Notes under the pieces: generated by a model
The model's database searches: none
What the model was told of the DNA's origin: nothing
The model's input: the letters and a program-made list of their open reading frames with translations, nothing else
Position numbers and translations under genes: made by a program
Part shown: one piece after another, positions 32,701-40,577 of the stretch
Numbering within the stretch: position 1 is the stretch's first letter
Layout of the letters: each line of letters begins with the position of its first letter
Origin: Verrucomicrobiota bacterium
GTDB taxonomy: Bacteria > Verrucomicrobiota > Verrucomicrobiia > CAIQCK01
Direction: 5' to 3'
Length of the DNA: 64,000 bases
NCBI GenBank assembly: GCA_026397915.1
Contig: JAPLTX010000009.1
Location: forward strand, 1-64,000

Positions 32701-35413
32701 GTGGTTCAAGAACGTCGGCACGCGCAAGACCCCGAAACTCGCCGCCGCGCAGCCGGTCGAGGTCGAGTGGAACGGCCCGCAGCCAACGCTCGCTTACGGC
32801 TGGCTGCGGCCGAATGGCAAGGAGCTGCTCACACAGTGGCGCACGACACCGGTGGCGGTGGATTGGAACAAGGATGGCCTCACCGACCTTGTAATGCTCG
32901 ATCACGAAGGCTATCTCGCATTCTTTGAGCGCGCCCGCCGCGACGGCAAGCTCGTGCTGCTGCCGCCGAAACGTGTGTTCTGCGACGACAAAGGCGAGCC
33001 GCTGCGCCTCAACGCCGGCATCGCCGGCAAGAGCGGCCGGCGCAAGCTCTGCATCGTGGACTGGGACGGCGACGGCAAGCTCGACATCCTCGCCAACGCC
33101 GCCAATGCGAAATTCTACCGCCAAGTTGCGTCACGTGACGGCAAATGGTTCTTCAAGGACATGGGCTTGCTGGTAGAACAGAGCATCGAAGGCCACGACG
33201 TCAGCCCGACGGTCGTAGATTTCAACGGTGACGGTATTCCTGACTTCCTCGGCGGCGCGGAGGATGGGCATTTATACTATTTGAGGAATTCGCGCACACA
33301 ACCCAAAGAGCAAAATGTCGCCGCCATCGTGAAGAAAGAGTTCATCTACGAAACCGCGCCGTTCCCCTCCTGCCACGCGACGACCATCGTCGAGCCTCAG
33401 GGCGGCGGCTTGGTGGCGGCGTGGTTCGGCGGCACGCGCGAAGGCGACAAGGACGTTGGCATCTGGCTCTCGCGCCATGAAGGCGGCAAATGGACCGCGC
33501 CCGTCGAGGTCGCCAATGGCGTGCAAGCCGACGGCGCACGCCATCCGTGTTGGAACCCGGTGCTGCTTCAGCCAAAGGAGGGGGCATTGCTGCTCTTCTA
33601 CAAAGTCGGGCCGTCGCCAAACAAGTGGTGGGGCATGTTGCGCACGAGCAATGACGGTGGCAAGACATGGAGCGCCGCACGCCGCTTGCCCAATGGCATC
33701 CTTGGCCCGATCAAGAACAAGCCGGTGCAACTCGCCAACGGCGACATCCTTTGCCCGACCAGCACCGAGACAACGGAGAAGCCGAGCAAGTGGCGCGTCC
33801 ATTTCGAGCGCACGGGCGACCTCGGCAAGACGTGGACGAAAGTTGAACCGGCTGCCGCCACGACCGGCCCGGAGATGAACGCCATCCAGCCGAGCATCCT
33901 GTTCCATCCCGGCGACAAACTCCAGGCCATCGGCCGTTCACGCGAGAAGCGACTGTTTCAGACTTGGTCCAGCGACGGCGGCAAGACTTGGAGTGCGCTG
34001 ACGCCAGCCGACCTGCCCAACCCGAACTCCGGCACCGATGCCGTCACGTTGCGCGATGGCCGGCATCTGTTGGTCTATAATCCAGTCGAGCGCGGCCGAT
34101 CACCGCTCAGCGTCGCCATCTCGCGCGATGGCAAATCGTGGCGGAACGTGCTCGTGCTGGAGGACGAACCGAGGGCGGAGTTCAGTTATCCCGCGTGCAT
34201 CCAGACAAGCGACGGTCTCGTCCACATCACCTACACGTGGAAACGCCAGAAGATCCGCCACGTCGTCGTGGATCCGGCGAAGTTGGTGTTGACTGAACCA
34301 AAGCGCAGCACAATCACTAACGGCGCGGAATGGAAGAACGACCGGCCCATTGCGTTGCCCGGAGCGACGCGGCCAAAGGTGGAGAGCGTTCTCATTTATC
34401 AGCCGACCACTGAATGGACCTACTCGCACCATCAGAGCATCACGTTCTTCAAAGGCCGCTTCTACGCCATCTGGTCGAACGGCCGACAAGACGAAGATGC
34501 GCCCGGCCAGCGTGTGCTCATGGCCTCGTCGGCCGATTTCAGGAACTGGACCACGCCGCGCCCACTTGTGGATTCGGTGACAGAGAAGGGCGTTGAGCGC
34601 GTGCTGACGGCAGCCGGTTTCCATCAGCACGATGGCACGCTCGTCGCTTATTTCGGCAACTACGGGCCGCACAAAGAGACGACGCACCTGCAAGCTGTCA
34701 CGACGACCGACGGTAAACACTGGAGCGCCGTGCGAGAGATGGGCGTGCCGGTCAACCCCAACCACGGCCCGCAACGCACCGCTTCGGGCCGGTTCATCAT
34801 CGCCGGCAATATCTCATTCCCCTACAGCGACGACCTGACCGGCCTCGCCGGTTGGAAGATGACCGGCATCTATCCGGAGGACATGGCCGCAACTATCAAG
34901 GACGATCCGGCGTCATTTTGGGAAGTGTCGAAGCATCAAGGCTGGCAGACGGGGCTTTGCGAAGGCTCGTTCTACCAGACCGACGACGGTGTTCTGCACA
35001 TGCTATTGCGAAATGCCGCCAAGCAGAACACGCGTCGTCTCTGGCTCACCGAAAGCCGCGACAACGGTGCGACGTGGTCCACGCCCGTCGAGTCGGAGTT
35101 CAGCGACACCAACGCCAAGTTCCACTTCGGTCGCCTGCCCGACGGCCGCTTCTACTACATCGGCAATCCCGTCGGCGGCGGTCGCACGCCGCTGGCGCTC
35201 TCGCTCTCGCGCGACGGTGTGCGCTTCGACCGCCACTTCATCCTCGGCGACACTCACTACGAGCGGCGCAAAGCCGGCGGCGCCAAAGGCGGCGAATACG
35301 GCTATCCCCATAGCATCATTCATGACGGCCACCTCTACGTCATCGTCTCGCGCCAGAAGGAAGCGGTGGAAGTGCTGCGCGTGGCGTTGAGCGAACTGCA
35401 AGACGCGCCATGA
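29780..35413 (+). CDS. Giant secreted multi-propeller protein: sialidase-like, FG-GAP/VCBS, two sialidase domains
   Basis: Exported protein of 1877 aa. After a signal (FILTATVLFCAVTPGIHA) come a first sialidase-like propeller (about residues 30-420, SADRGKTW, STDGGSTW), a spacer, and an FG-GAP/VCBS region (about 575-1155) with nine Ca-binding DxDGDGxxD-type motifs such as DFDGDGDLDL, DWDKDGDLDL and DFNGDGIPDF. A BNR sialidase domain follows (about 1180-1520, SNDGGKTW, SSDGGKTW), and a last sialidase-like propeller runs to the end (SRDNGATW). Calcium-stabilised propellers suit an outer-surface or extracellular glycan enzyme. The start at 29780 overlaps the previous stop; ATGs at 29789 or 29798 are also possible. 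Frame is continuous, so it looks like a natural fusion and not an assembly error. Confidence 0.85.
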   Translation: MNLMNIMKTEFILTATVLFCAVTPGIHAATPSAKVPGVVIDHIPASTGVYVGSPSIAILPNGDYVASHDHFGPKTKEHESALTAVFRSADRGKTWKKVSEVDGAFWSSLFVHRGALYLLGPHKHYGNILIRRSTDGGSTWTTPTSSTTGVLRDNGEYHCAPMPVIEHAGRLWRAFEWRHPPVLWGINYRVAMLSAPVDADLLNAASWTLAEPLPSDRLWNGGDMGAWLEGNAVVTPAGELVDILRVQTRSPDEKAAIVRVSADGKKMSFDPATGFVNFPGGAKKFTIRFDPQSKLYWSLASIVHERHRAGNPGGIRNTLALTCSPDLIHWTVRCILLYHPDVKKHGFQYVDWIFDGDDIIAANRTAYDDGQGGAHNAHDANYLTFHRIANFRAKTMRDSVPITLPPPARAETADFIVTGDGWTLATLADNEKAFGNRPYVWKSVPEKFRRWRITQTLGGEQARICVKAKRNTTLFAATTAAKQTGIDLAGWNTAANAAFHYTDKGQTPMTVHCRALKASEELVVPQGNWSGMMALLPPDGASVAALVASAQPLERLKYNNPGLVVDLGVGLWAWPLPMDFDGDGDLDLVVNCPDKPYNGVYFFENASGDTAKNKMPVFKPAKRISKGLQNVQVSYVDGKPRVMSPATEYPDFLRTGLENGVKLPLPPNIHPNKVRANMWRRVDYDGDGKLDIIVGVGDWTDYGWDNAYNASGTWTNGPLRGFVYVIRNTGTNEKPVYDKPVKIMAGVKPVEVFGWPSPNFADFDGDGDLDLLCGEFLDGFTYFENVGTRTAPKYAPGKRLKTADGKPLVMDLEMITPTAIDWDKDGDLDLIVGDEDGRVAFIENTGKFAADHTPVFLPPRYFRQEADDVKFGALATPCGFDWDGDGDTDIISGNTAGYIALFENLSGPGVEKPKWAAPKYLKADGKFIRFMAGPNGSIQGPCEAKWGYTTLSVADWDGDGLPDLIVNSIWGKVVWFKNVGTRKTPKLAAAQPVEVEWNGPQPTLAYGWLRPNGKELLTQWRTTPVAVDWNKDGLTDLVMLDHEGYLAFFERARRDGKLVLLPPKRVFCDDKGEPLRLNAGIAGKSGRRKLCIVDWDGDGKLDILANAANAKFYRQVASRDGKWFFKDMGLLVEQSIEGHDVSPTVVDFNGDGIPDFLGGAEDGHLYYLRNSRTQPKEQNVAAIVKKEFIYETAPFPSCHATTIVEPQGGGLVAAWFGGTREGDKDVGIWLSRHEGGKWTAPVEVANGVQADGARHPCWNPVLLQPKEGALLLFYKVGPSPNKWWGMLRTSNDGGKTWSAARRLPNGILGPIKNKPVQLANGDILCPTSTETTEKPSKWRVHFERTGDLGKTWTKVEPAAATTGPEMNAIQPSILFHPGDKLQAIGRSREKRLFQTWSSDGGKTWSALTPADLPNPNSGTDAVTLRDGRHLLVYNPVERGRSPLSVAISRDGKSWRNVLVLEDEPRAEFSYPACIQTSDGLVHITYTWKRQKIRHVVVDPAKLVLTEPKRSTITNGAEWKNDRPIALPGATRPKVESVLIYQPTTEWTYSHHQSITFFKGRFYAIWSNGRQDEDAPGQRVLMASSADFRNWTTPRPLVDSVTEKGVERVLTAAGFHQHDGTLVAYFGNYGPHKETTHLQAVTTTDGKHWSAVREMGVPVNPNHGPQRTASGRFIIAGNISFPYSDDLTGLAGWKMTGIYPEDMAATIKDDPASFWEVSKHQGWQTGLCEGSFYQTDDGVLHMLLRNAAKQNTRRLWLTESRDNGATWSTPVESEFSDTNAKFHFGRLPDGRFYYIGNPVGGGRTPLALSLSRDGVRFDRHFILGDTHYERRKAGGAKGGEYGYPHSIIHDGHLYVIVSRQKEAVEVLRVALSELQDAP

Positions 35414-36372
35414 CTGTCGAGTGGCAATTCATCCGGGTGGGGCTGTTCGTGGGCGGCATTGTGGTCACCTATTGGCTGGCATTTCGTTGGGTCCTCGACC
35501 GATTCCATGGAGATACGCCACGCTCGCGGCTCGATCACTGTTTCCGCTCCAGTTGGACAGGAGGTGTTTTGCTGAGTCTCGCAGGCATTGGAATCCTGTG
35601 CATGGCTTATGGCCTCATGCTCGAACCGCGTCGAGTGACAGTGAAGGCCTATGCAATTGAGACATCCAAGCTGCCGCTGGGGCAACGGGTGCGGTTGGTC
35701 CATATGGCGGACCTGCACGTGCGTGAGAACGGCCCGCGAGAGCGAACGCTTCCGGATATCGTCCGCTTGTTACATCCGGACGTCATCTTGCACACGGGCG
35801 ATGTCTTCGGGACTCGCACGGATGTCGCCTCCATCATTGTGAAACTGCTTCGTTCATGGGACGTGCCGCAATACGCCTGTGAAGGCAACCTTGATGGTTT
35901 GGGCGACTTCAAAGACTGCATGCGCCAAGCCGGTGTGATCACCCTCAACGGAATTCGCCCGGCAATCTGTAAAGTGCGCGGTATTCGCCTCTCCATCAGC
36001 GGGTTTCCATCGGGGGCGGAGCCAGCGATGCGCAACAGCCTCAGAGGCTTGTCGCCAGATGACTTCAACATTGTCCTTTATCACCATCCGGAGGGATTTC
36101 CTGAGACGTGGGAGACGCGCACCGACCTCATGCTGGCTGGCCACACTCATGGTGGCCAAGTCCGGCTCCCTTTTTACGGCGCTTTGATCACGCTTGATCG
36201 CTTCAGCAAACGGTGGGAGTCGGGCCTGTTCGACGAGCACGGCGTCAAGCTGGTTGTCTCGCGCGGACTCGGCTGCGAGCCTGGCATTCCTGAGATGCGC
36301 TTTTGCTGTCCGCCCGAGGTCGTGGTAATAGACTTGATTGGCCGCTCACAACATCCGGAAGCATTGCGATGA
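35410..36372 (+). CDS. Membrane-anchored metallophosphoesterase (YkuE/YaeI-like)
   Basis: Protein of 320 aa with two N-terminal membrane segments (residues 7-28 and 52-70) and a calcineurin-like phosphoesterase domain from about residue 95: HMADLHV, HTGDVF, EGNLDG, YHHPEGF and AGHTHGGQ. The fourth signature block is normally GNHD/E; here the His is Leu (GNLDG), so the usual general acid or phosphate-contacting His is missing. YkuE/YaeI homologues act on UDP-diacylglucosamine or similar lipids, but the substitution makes that activity doubtful. The ATG overlaps the stop of the giant sialidase-like gene (ATGA). Confidence 0.85.
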   Translation: MTVEWQFIRVGLFVGGIVVTYWLAFRWVLDRFHGDTPRSRLDHCFRSSWTGGVLLSLAGIGILCMAYGLMLEPRRVTVKAYAIETSKLPLGQRVRLVHMADLHVRENGPRERTLPDIVRLLHPDVILHTGDVFGTRTDVASIIVKLLRSWDVPQYACEGNLDGLGDFKDCMRQAGVITLNGIRPAICKVRGIRLSISGFPSGAEPAMRNSLRGLSPDDFNIVLYHHPEGFPETWETRTDLMLAGHTHGGQVRLPFYGALITLDRFSKRWESGLFDEHGVKLVVSRGLGCEPGIPEMRFCCPPEVVVIDLIGRSQHPEALR

Positions 36373-36494
36373 TCCACACAGGCTTGACCCGCAGGCCGTG
36401 CGGCGCATCATTCAGGAGCACGGCGGTAAACTGGTGGTATTAACTACAAACCGAAAATGGCCCTGGCAAGAACCGAGATCAACCCCATCGCAAA

Positions 36495-38393
36495 ATGAAA
36501 ACCATCCTTCTTTCCGCTCTCGCACTGACTCTGGCACTCGCTGATCGCGCAACCACTGCCGAGCCGGAACATCCGAACATTCTCTGGCTCGTCAGCGAGG
36601 ACAACTACGTCTTCCTCGGCTGCTACGGCGATCCGCTGGCGAGGACGCCGACGCTGGGCAAGCTGGCGCGCGAGGGCGTGCTGTTCGAGCGGTGCTTCAC
36701 GCAACCGGTTTGCGCGCCGTCGAGGCACACCTTGATCGCCGGCGTGTATGCGGCCTCGTCCGGGCCAGGCCAGCACATGCGCGCGCAAGGTAAGATTCCG
36801 TCGTGGCTCAAGGGATTCCCGGCGCTGCTACGCGAGGCGGGTTACTACACGTCCAACAACGCCAAGACCGATTACAACTCGCCGATCAGCGTTCAGGACG
36901 CTTGGAACGAGTGCGGCAGGAAAGCCCACTGGCGCAACCGGCCCGCCGGGCAGCCGTTCTTCAGCGTGTTTAACCACGAGGTCACGCACGAAAGCTGTCT
37001 GTTCCCGGAAAAGGAACTGCCGCTGGACTTCCCACCGATGGACCCGGCGCGCGTGCGCATCCCGCCGTATCAGCCCGACACGCCGGAGATGCGCGCCGAC
37101 TGGGCGCGCTATTACAACCACATCACGCTCATGGACGGCCAGATTGCCGCGAAGTTGAAAGACCTCGCTGACGCCGGCCTCGCGGAGAACACCATCGTCT
37201 TCTACTACTCCGACAACGGCGGCGTGCTGCCGCGCAGCAAGCGGTTCCTGCAAGAGAGCGGCACGCACGTCCCGCTCATCATCTACTTTCCGCCGAAGTG
37301 GCGTCACCTTGCGCCGGCCGCGCCCGGCTCGCGCATCAAGGATCCGGTGCATTTTGTGGACTTCGCGCCGACGGTGCTCTCGCTGGCCGGCGTGAAAAAG
37401 CCGGGCTACATGCAGGGCCATGCGTTCGCCGGGGTGGCGAAGGAGAAACCAAACGAGTTTGTCTTCTGCACACGCGACCGAATGGACGAGCGCTACGACA
37501 TGATGCGCTCGGTCGTGGACTCGAGATGGCTCTACATCCGCAATTTCCGGCCCGATCTGCCCTATGTGCAACCGCTCGACTACATGTTCCGGGCGCGCGG
37601 CTACCAGTCGTGGGCGCGCGTGGCCCGCGAGGGCAAGCTCACGCCCGCCACCGCGCAGTTCTGGGGCGCAAAGCCCAGCGAGGAGCTTTACGACATGACC
37701 ACCGACCGCGACAGCGTGAAGAACCTCGCCGGCGATCCTGCGCACCGCACGACATTGGAGCGGATGCGCGCAGCGTTGAAACGGCACACGCTGGAGATCA
37801 ACGACAACGGTTTCCTGCCCGAAGGCTCTGCGCTGGAAGGCTACGACGCCTCGCGCGCGCCGGGCGCGTTTCCACTGGAGCACGTGTTCGATCTGGCGGC
37901 GCTGGCGTCCGACCGCGACGCGGCAAACTTGCCGAAGCTGATCGAGTCGCTCGGCGACGCAAGCGAGCCGGTTCGCTGGTGGGCCGCGCAAGGTTGCACG
38001 ATGCTTCGCGAGAAGGCCGCGCCCGCCGAAGCGGCATTGCGGAAACGACTGGAGGATGCGTCCGGCGCAGTGCAGGTCGTCGCCGCTGAGGCGCTGGCGC
38101 GCATCGGCAAGACCGACACGGCGCTGCCGGTGCTGGAGCGTTGGGTGACGAATGCGGACGCGCCGTTCTTCGCACTGCAAGCGGCAAACGTCCTCGACCG
38201 TCTTGGCGAGAGCGCACGGCCCGCGCTGCCGGCGCTGAAGCAGTCACTCGCTGCACTGCCGAAAGGAAAAGGGAAGGGGAAAGGGAAAGGTCAAAGCACG
38301 GAAGGCCAATACCCGAAGCGTATCCTGGAGCGTGTCGTCGCTGTGCTGGAAGGCCGCGAGCAGGCGCTGGTTTACCCGACGCCGCAGCCGTGA
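36495..38393 (+). CDS. Secreted S1-type sulfatase with C-terminal HEAT repeats
   Basis: Exported sulfatase (632 aa). The signal is ILLSALALTLALADRATTA. The N-terminal metal site is ILWLVSEDN, the formylglycine motif is CAPSRHTL (Cys near residue 74), and the metal pair DNGG lies at about residue 240. After the sulfatase domain (to about 430) come HEAT-like repeats, a low-complexity GKGKGKGKG tract coded by a purine-only stretch, and a short tail. Cys-type maturation needs an FGE or anSME; the two FGE-fold proteins upstream lack the catalytic Cys pair, so the activator is probably elsewhere. The substrate is likely a sulfated glycan. A 122-bp gap separates it from the phosphoesterase. Confidence 0.9.
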   Translation: MKTILLSALALTLALADRATTAEPEHPNILWLVSEDNYVFLGCYGDPLARTPTLGKLAREGVLFERCFTQPVCAPSRHTLIAGVYAASSGPGQHMRAQGKIPSWLKGFPALLREAGYYTSNNAKTDYNSPISVQDAWNECGRKAHWRNRPAGQPFFSVFNHEVTHESCLFPEKELPLDFPPMDPARVRIPPYQPDTPEMRADWARYYNHITLMDGQIAAKLKDLADAGLAENTIVFYYSDNGGVLPRSKRFLQESGTHVPLIIYFPPKWRHLAPAAPGSRIKDPVHFVDFAPTVLSLAGVKKPGYMQGHAFAGVAKEKPNEFVFCTRDRMDERYDMMRSVVDSRWLYIRNFRPDLPYVQPLDYMFRARGYQSWARVAREGKLTPATAQFWGAKPSEELYDMTTDRDSVKNLAGDPAHRTTLERMRAALKRHTLEINDNGFLPEGSALEGYDASRAPGAFPLEHVFDLAALASDRDAANLPKLIESLGDASEPVRWWAAQGCTMLREKAAPAEAALRKRLEDASGAVQVVAAEALARIGKTDTALPVLERWVTNADAPFFALQAANVLDRLGESARPALPALKQSLAALPKGKGKGKGKGQSTEGQYPKRILERVVAVLEGREQALVYPTPQP

Positions 38394-38415
38394 CACCGCC
38401 AATGCGTGGACATCT

Positions 38416-38754
38416 TCAGTCCACGTGGAAGACTTCTTCCATATCGGACCACCATTCGCCTTCGAGGCGGCTGGCGAGCGGGGCTTGGCATGGTTTGCAG
38501 AAGCTCCACCAACGCTGCGTCACCGAGTCGGCAGCCATCTTCGCCATGTCAGCAGCGAAGTCGGTGCCGGTGTATTCGAGATAGCTGAAAAGGTAAGGCT
38601 TACCGTCGTCGAGGCGGCGGAGGTAGATCGAGTAGTTCTGGATGTTGCACGCCTTGATCATCTTCAGCACGTCCGGCCAAACGGCGGCGTGCAGGCTTTT
38701 GTATTCGTCCACCTTCTCCGGGCGCAGCCCGATGACCCAACCGAATCGTTTCAT
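38416..38754 (-). CDS. L-rhamnose mutarotase family protein (DUF718)
   Basis: Small cytoplasmic protein (112 aa) that probably interconverts alpha and beta anomers of L-rhamnose or a related deoxy sugar. It has the family pattern: GWVIGLRPEKVDEYKSLHAAVWPDVL (with the active-site His), NYSIYL, then TQRWWSF and the C-terminal MEEVFHVD. Its ATG at 38754 overlaps the DUF885 stop (ATGA on the minus strand). The track ORF begins far upstream in another frame of the DUF885 gene and is not used. Confidence 0.9.
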   Translation of the reverse strand: MKRFGWVIGLRPEKVDEYKSLHAAVWPDVLKMIKACNIQNYSIYLRRLDDGKPYLFSYLEYTGTDFAADMAKMAADSVTQRWWSFCKPCQAPLASRLEGEWWSDMEEVFHVD

Positions 38755-40577
38755 GGCTTCTCCTGTTTTCCCGCGGCCGGGTTTTCGCCGGCGAATTTCC
38801 ACGACGGCTGCGTGTCGCGCGCGAGCGGCAGCTTCAGCAGCGCGGCGCGCAGCAACTCGATCGGCATCGCGTTCTCCGTCAGCACGGCGTCGTTGAACTG
38901 CTGCTCGGTCATCCTGCCGGGGCGGACCCGTTCGTCGTGGAGCGCCTTGATTTGCAGGCCGCCGAGGAGGTAGCCGGCCTGGTAGAGCGGTGGCGCGATG
39001 ATGAACCGCCGCACTTCGCTCGTGGCGCCGAGCTTCTCGTGGCCGACGCGGTTGACGAGGAAGTCCACCATCTCGGCGGGCTTCATTTGACCGAGGTGGA
39101 ACTTGAGACTGACGATGATCCGCGCAGCGCGGTTCATGCGCCAAAAGAGCATGCCGATGCGCTCCTGCGGCGTGCGCGCCCAGCCAAGGTCCCACAGCCG
39201 CAGTTCGCAGTAGAGTGCCCAGCCCTCGACGTAAAACGGCGTGCTGAACACGCGGCGATGCTGGTTGTGGCGCGCCGCCTGGAAGTTTTGCAGGTGATGG
39301 CCGGGAATCAACTCATGCGCGGTGGTCAGATGCGAGAACGAACAATTGTTGCCACGCATGACCATCAACTTGTCCTCCTGCTTCATCTCGTCCTTCGCGT
39401 AGGCCACCATCATGTTCTGCCCGCCGTAGGCCGCGTAAGGGATCGTCTTCATCGTCTCCGGCGACATCATCGTCAGCCGCCACGTCTCCTCGCAGAGCGG
39501 CGGCACGGTCACGAACTTGTGCTTCTTTACGAATGCGATGGCTTCGCGGGCGGTTTTTCCGATGAAGTCATCCTGCTGGCCGGGTGGAACGAAGTCTGCC
39601 TTCACCTTCGCCAGCGCGGCCTTCCAGTCATCGCCGCAGCCCATCTGCCGCGCGGCAACCTTCATCTCGCGCTCGCCCCGCGCCATCTCGCGCTCGCCGA
39701 TGGCGATCAACTCCTCCGCCGTGTAAGGCAGAAACTCAAACCGGATTGCCTCCGCGACCGCGTCCGCGCCGATGGGATCGCCGACAAGCGGATCCTCGTC
39801 CTTGCCCTTGAGGCCGGCGACTTCCTCGCGAAGGAACTTGGCGTAGTCCTCCAACTGTTTGTCGGCTTCCTCGTAAGGCTTTTTCACCCACCACTGGAAA
39901 TCCGGCTGGTAGCCGTCATAGAAGCCGAACCACTTCTTCAACGCGCTGCGTAACTCCGTCACCGCCGCCGCTGCGCGCCGGGCCAGCGTCGCCGAGACGG
40001 TGATCGCCGCCGCGCCGTCGCTCTTCTTCTCCTTCACCGGCTCAGCCTTCGCTGACTTCTCCGCAGCCCTCGCCTTGACGCCTTTCTCGACGCGCTCCTT
40101 GAGTTGCTTCGCCTGTTTCGTCAGCTCGTTGACCTTCGCCGCCGCCGACTGTGCATTCGCCGGCTCGCCGCGCCAGCGGCTCTGCTCCAGTTCGTGAACG
40201 ATGCCGCGGAACGTCAGCAGATGGTCCATCTCAGTCACGCGTCCGCGTTCACGCGCGATCTCGGCCAACGATTGTCCAAGCGCGTTGCGCAGCAGCAGGT
40301 AATCCACGCGGCCCGATTGGTCGAGCGCGTCGAAATCCACCGCCGCCAGCCGCGCCTGCCAGGCCGCATAAAGTTTTTCCAGCCGGTCGGAGCGAACCAC
40401 CGACCGCGGCAGATCGTAGAAGCTGGAGGCGTTGTTGTCATCCGCCTCGAACTCCCGGACGAGGTCGGCCAGCGACGAGGTGGAGACTGCGGCTGGTTTG
40501 GCCGGCGCGGGCCGGCGCGGTTCCGCTGCGAGCAGCGGCGTCAACACAAGCAGGCAGAGGAGCGAGATGGTCTTCAT
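38751..40577 (-). CDS. DUF885 family zinc peptidase-like protein, exported
   Basis: Protein of 608 aa with signal MKTISLLCLLVLTPLLAA. It has the DUF885 signature: an all-helical body, the metal-site AHELIPGHHLQ (a HExxPGHH variant) near residue 420, then FYVEGWALYCE and YLLGGLQIKAL. A Lys/Ala/Glu-rich insertion (about residues 165-200) looks like a charged flexible loop. Family members are probable metallopeptidases; the substrate is unknown. The ATG at 40577 overlaps the opcA stop, so it is translationally coupled to the zwf-opcA unit although its function is not obviously related. Confidence 0.85.
   Translation of the reverse strand: MKTISLLCLLVLTPLLAAEPRRPAPAKPAAVSTSSLADLVREFEADDNNASSFYDLPRSVVRSDRLEKLYAAWQARLAAVDFDALDQSGRVDYLLLRNALGQSLAEIARERGRVTEMDHLLTFRGIVHELEQSRWRGEPANAQSAAAKVNELTKQAKQLKERVEKGVKARAAEKSAKAEPVKEKKSDGAAAITVSATLARRAAAAVTELRSALKKWFGFYDGYQPDFQWWVKKPYEEADKQLEDYAKFLREEVAGLKGKDEDPLVGDPIGADAVAEAIRFEFLPYTAEELIAIGEREMARGEREMKVAARQMGCGDDWKAALAKVKADFVPPGQQDDFIGKTAREAIAFVKKHKFVTVPPLCEETWRLTMMSPETMKTIPYAAYGGQNMMVAYAKDEMKQEDKLMVMRGNNCSFSHLTTAHELIPGHHLQNFQAARHNQHRRVFSTPFYVEGWALYCELRLWDLGWARTPQERIGMLFWRMNRAARIIVSLKFHLGQMKPAEMVDFLVNRVGHEKLGATSEVRRFIIAPPLYQAGYLLGGLQIKALHDERVRPGRMTEQQFNDAVLTENAMPIELLRAALLKLPLARDTQPSWKFAGENPAAGKQEKP

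Noticed and set aside
38262-38300. Purine-only tract in the sulfatase gene as a regulatory element
   Set aside because: It simply encodes a GKGKGKG linker in the open frame; slippage is possible, but nothing points to regulation.
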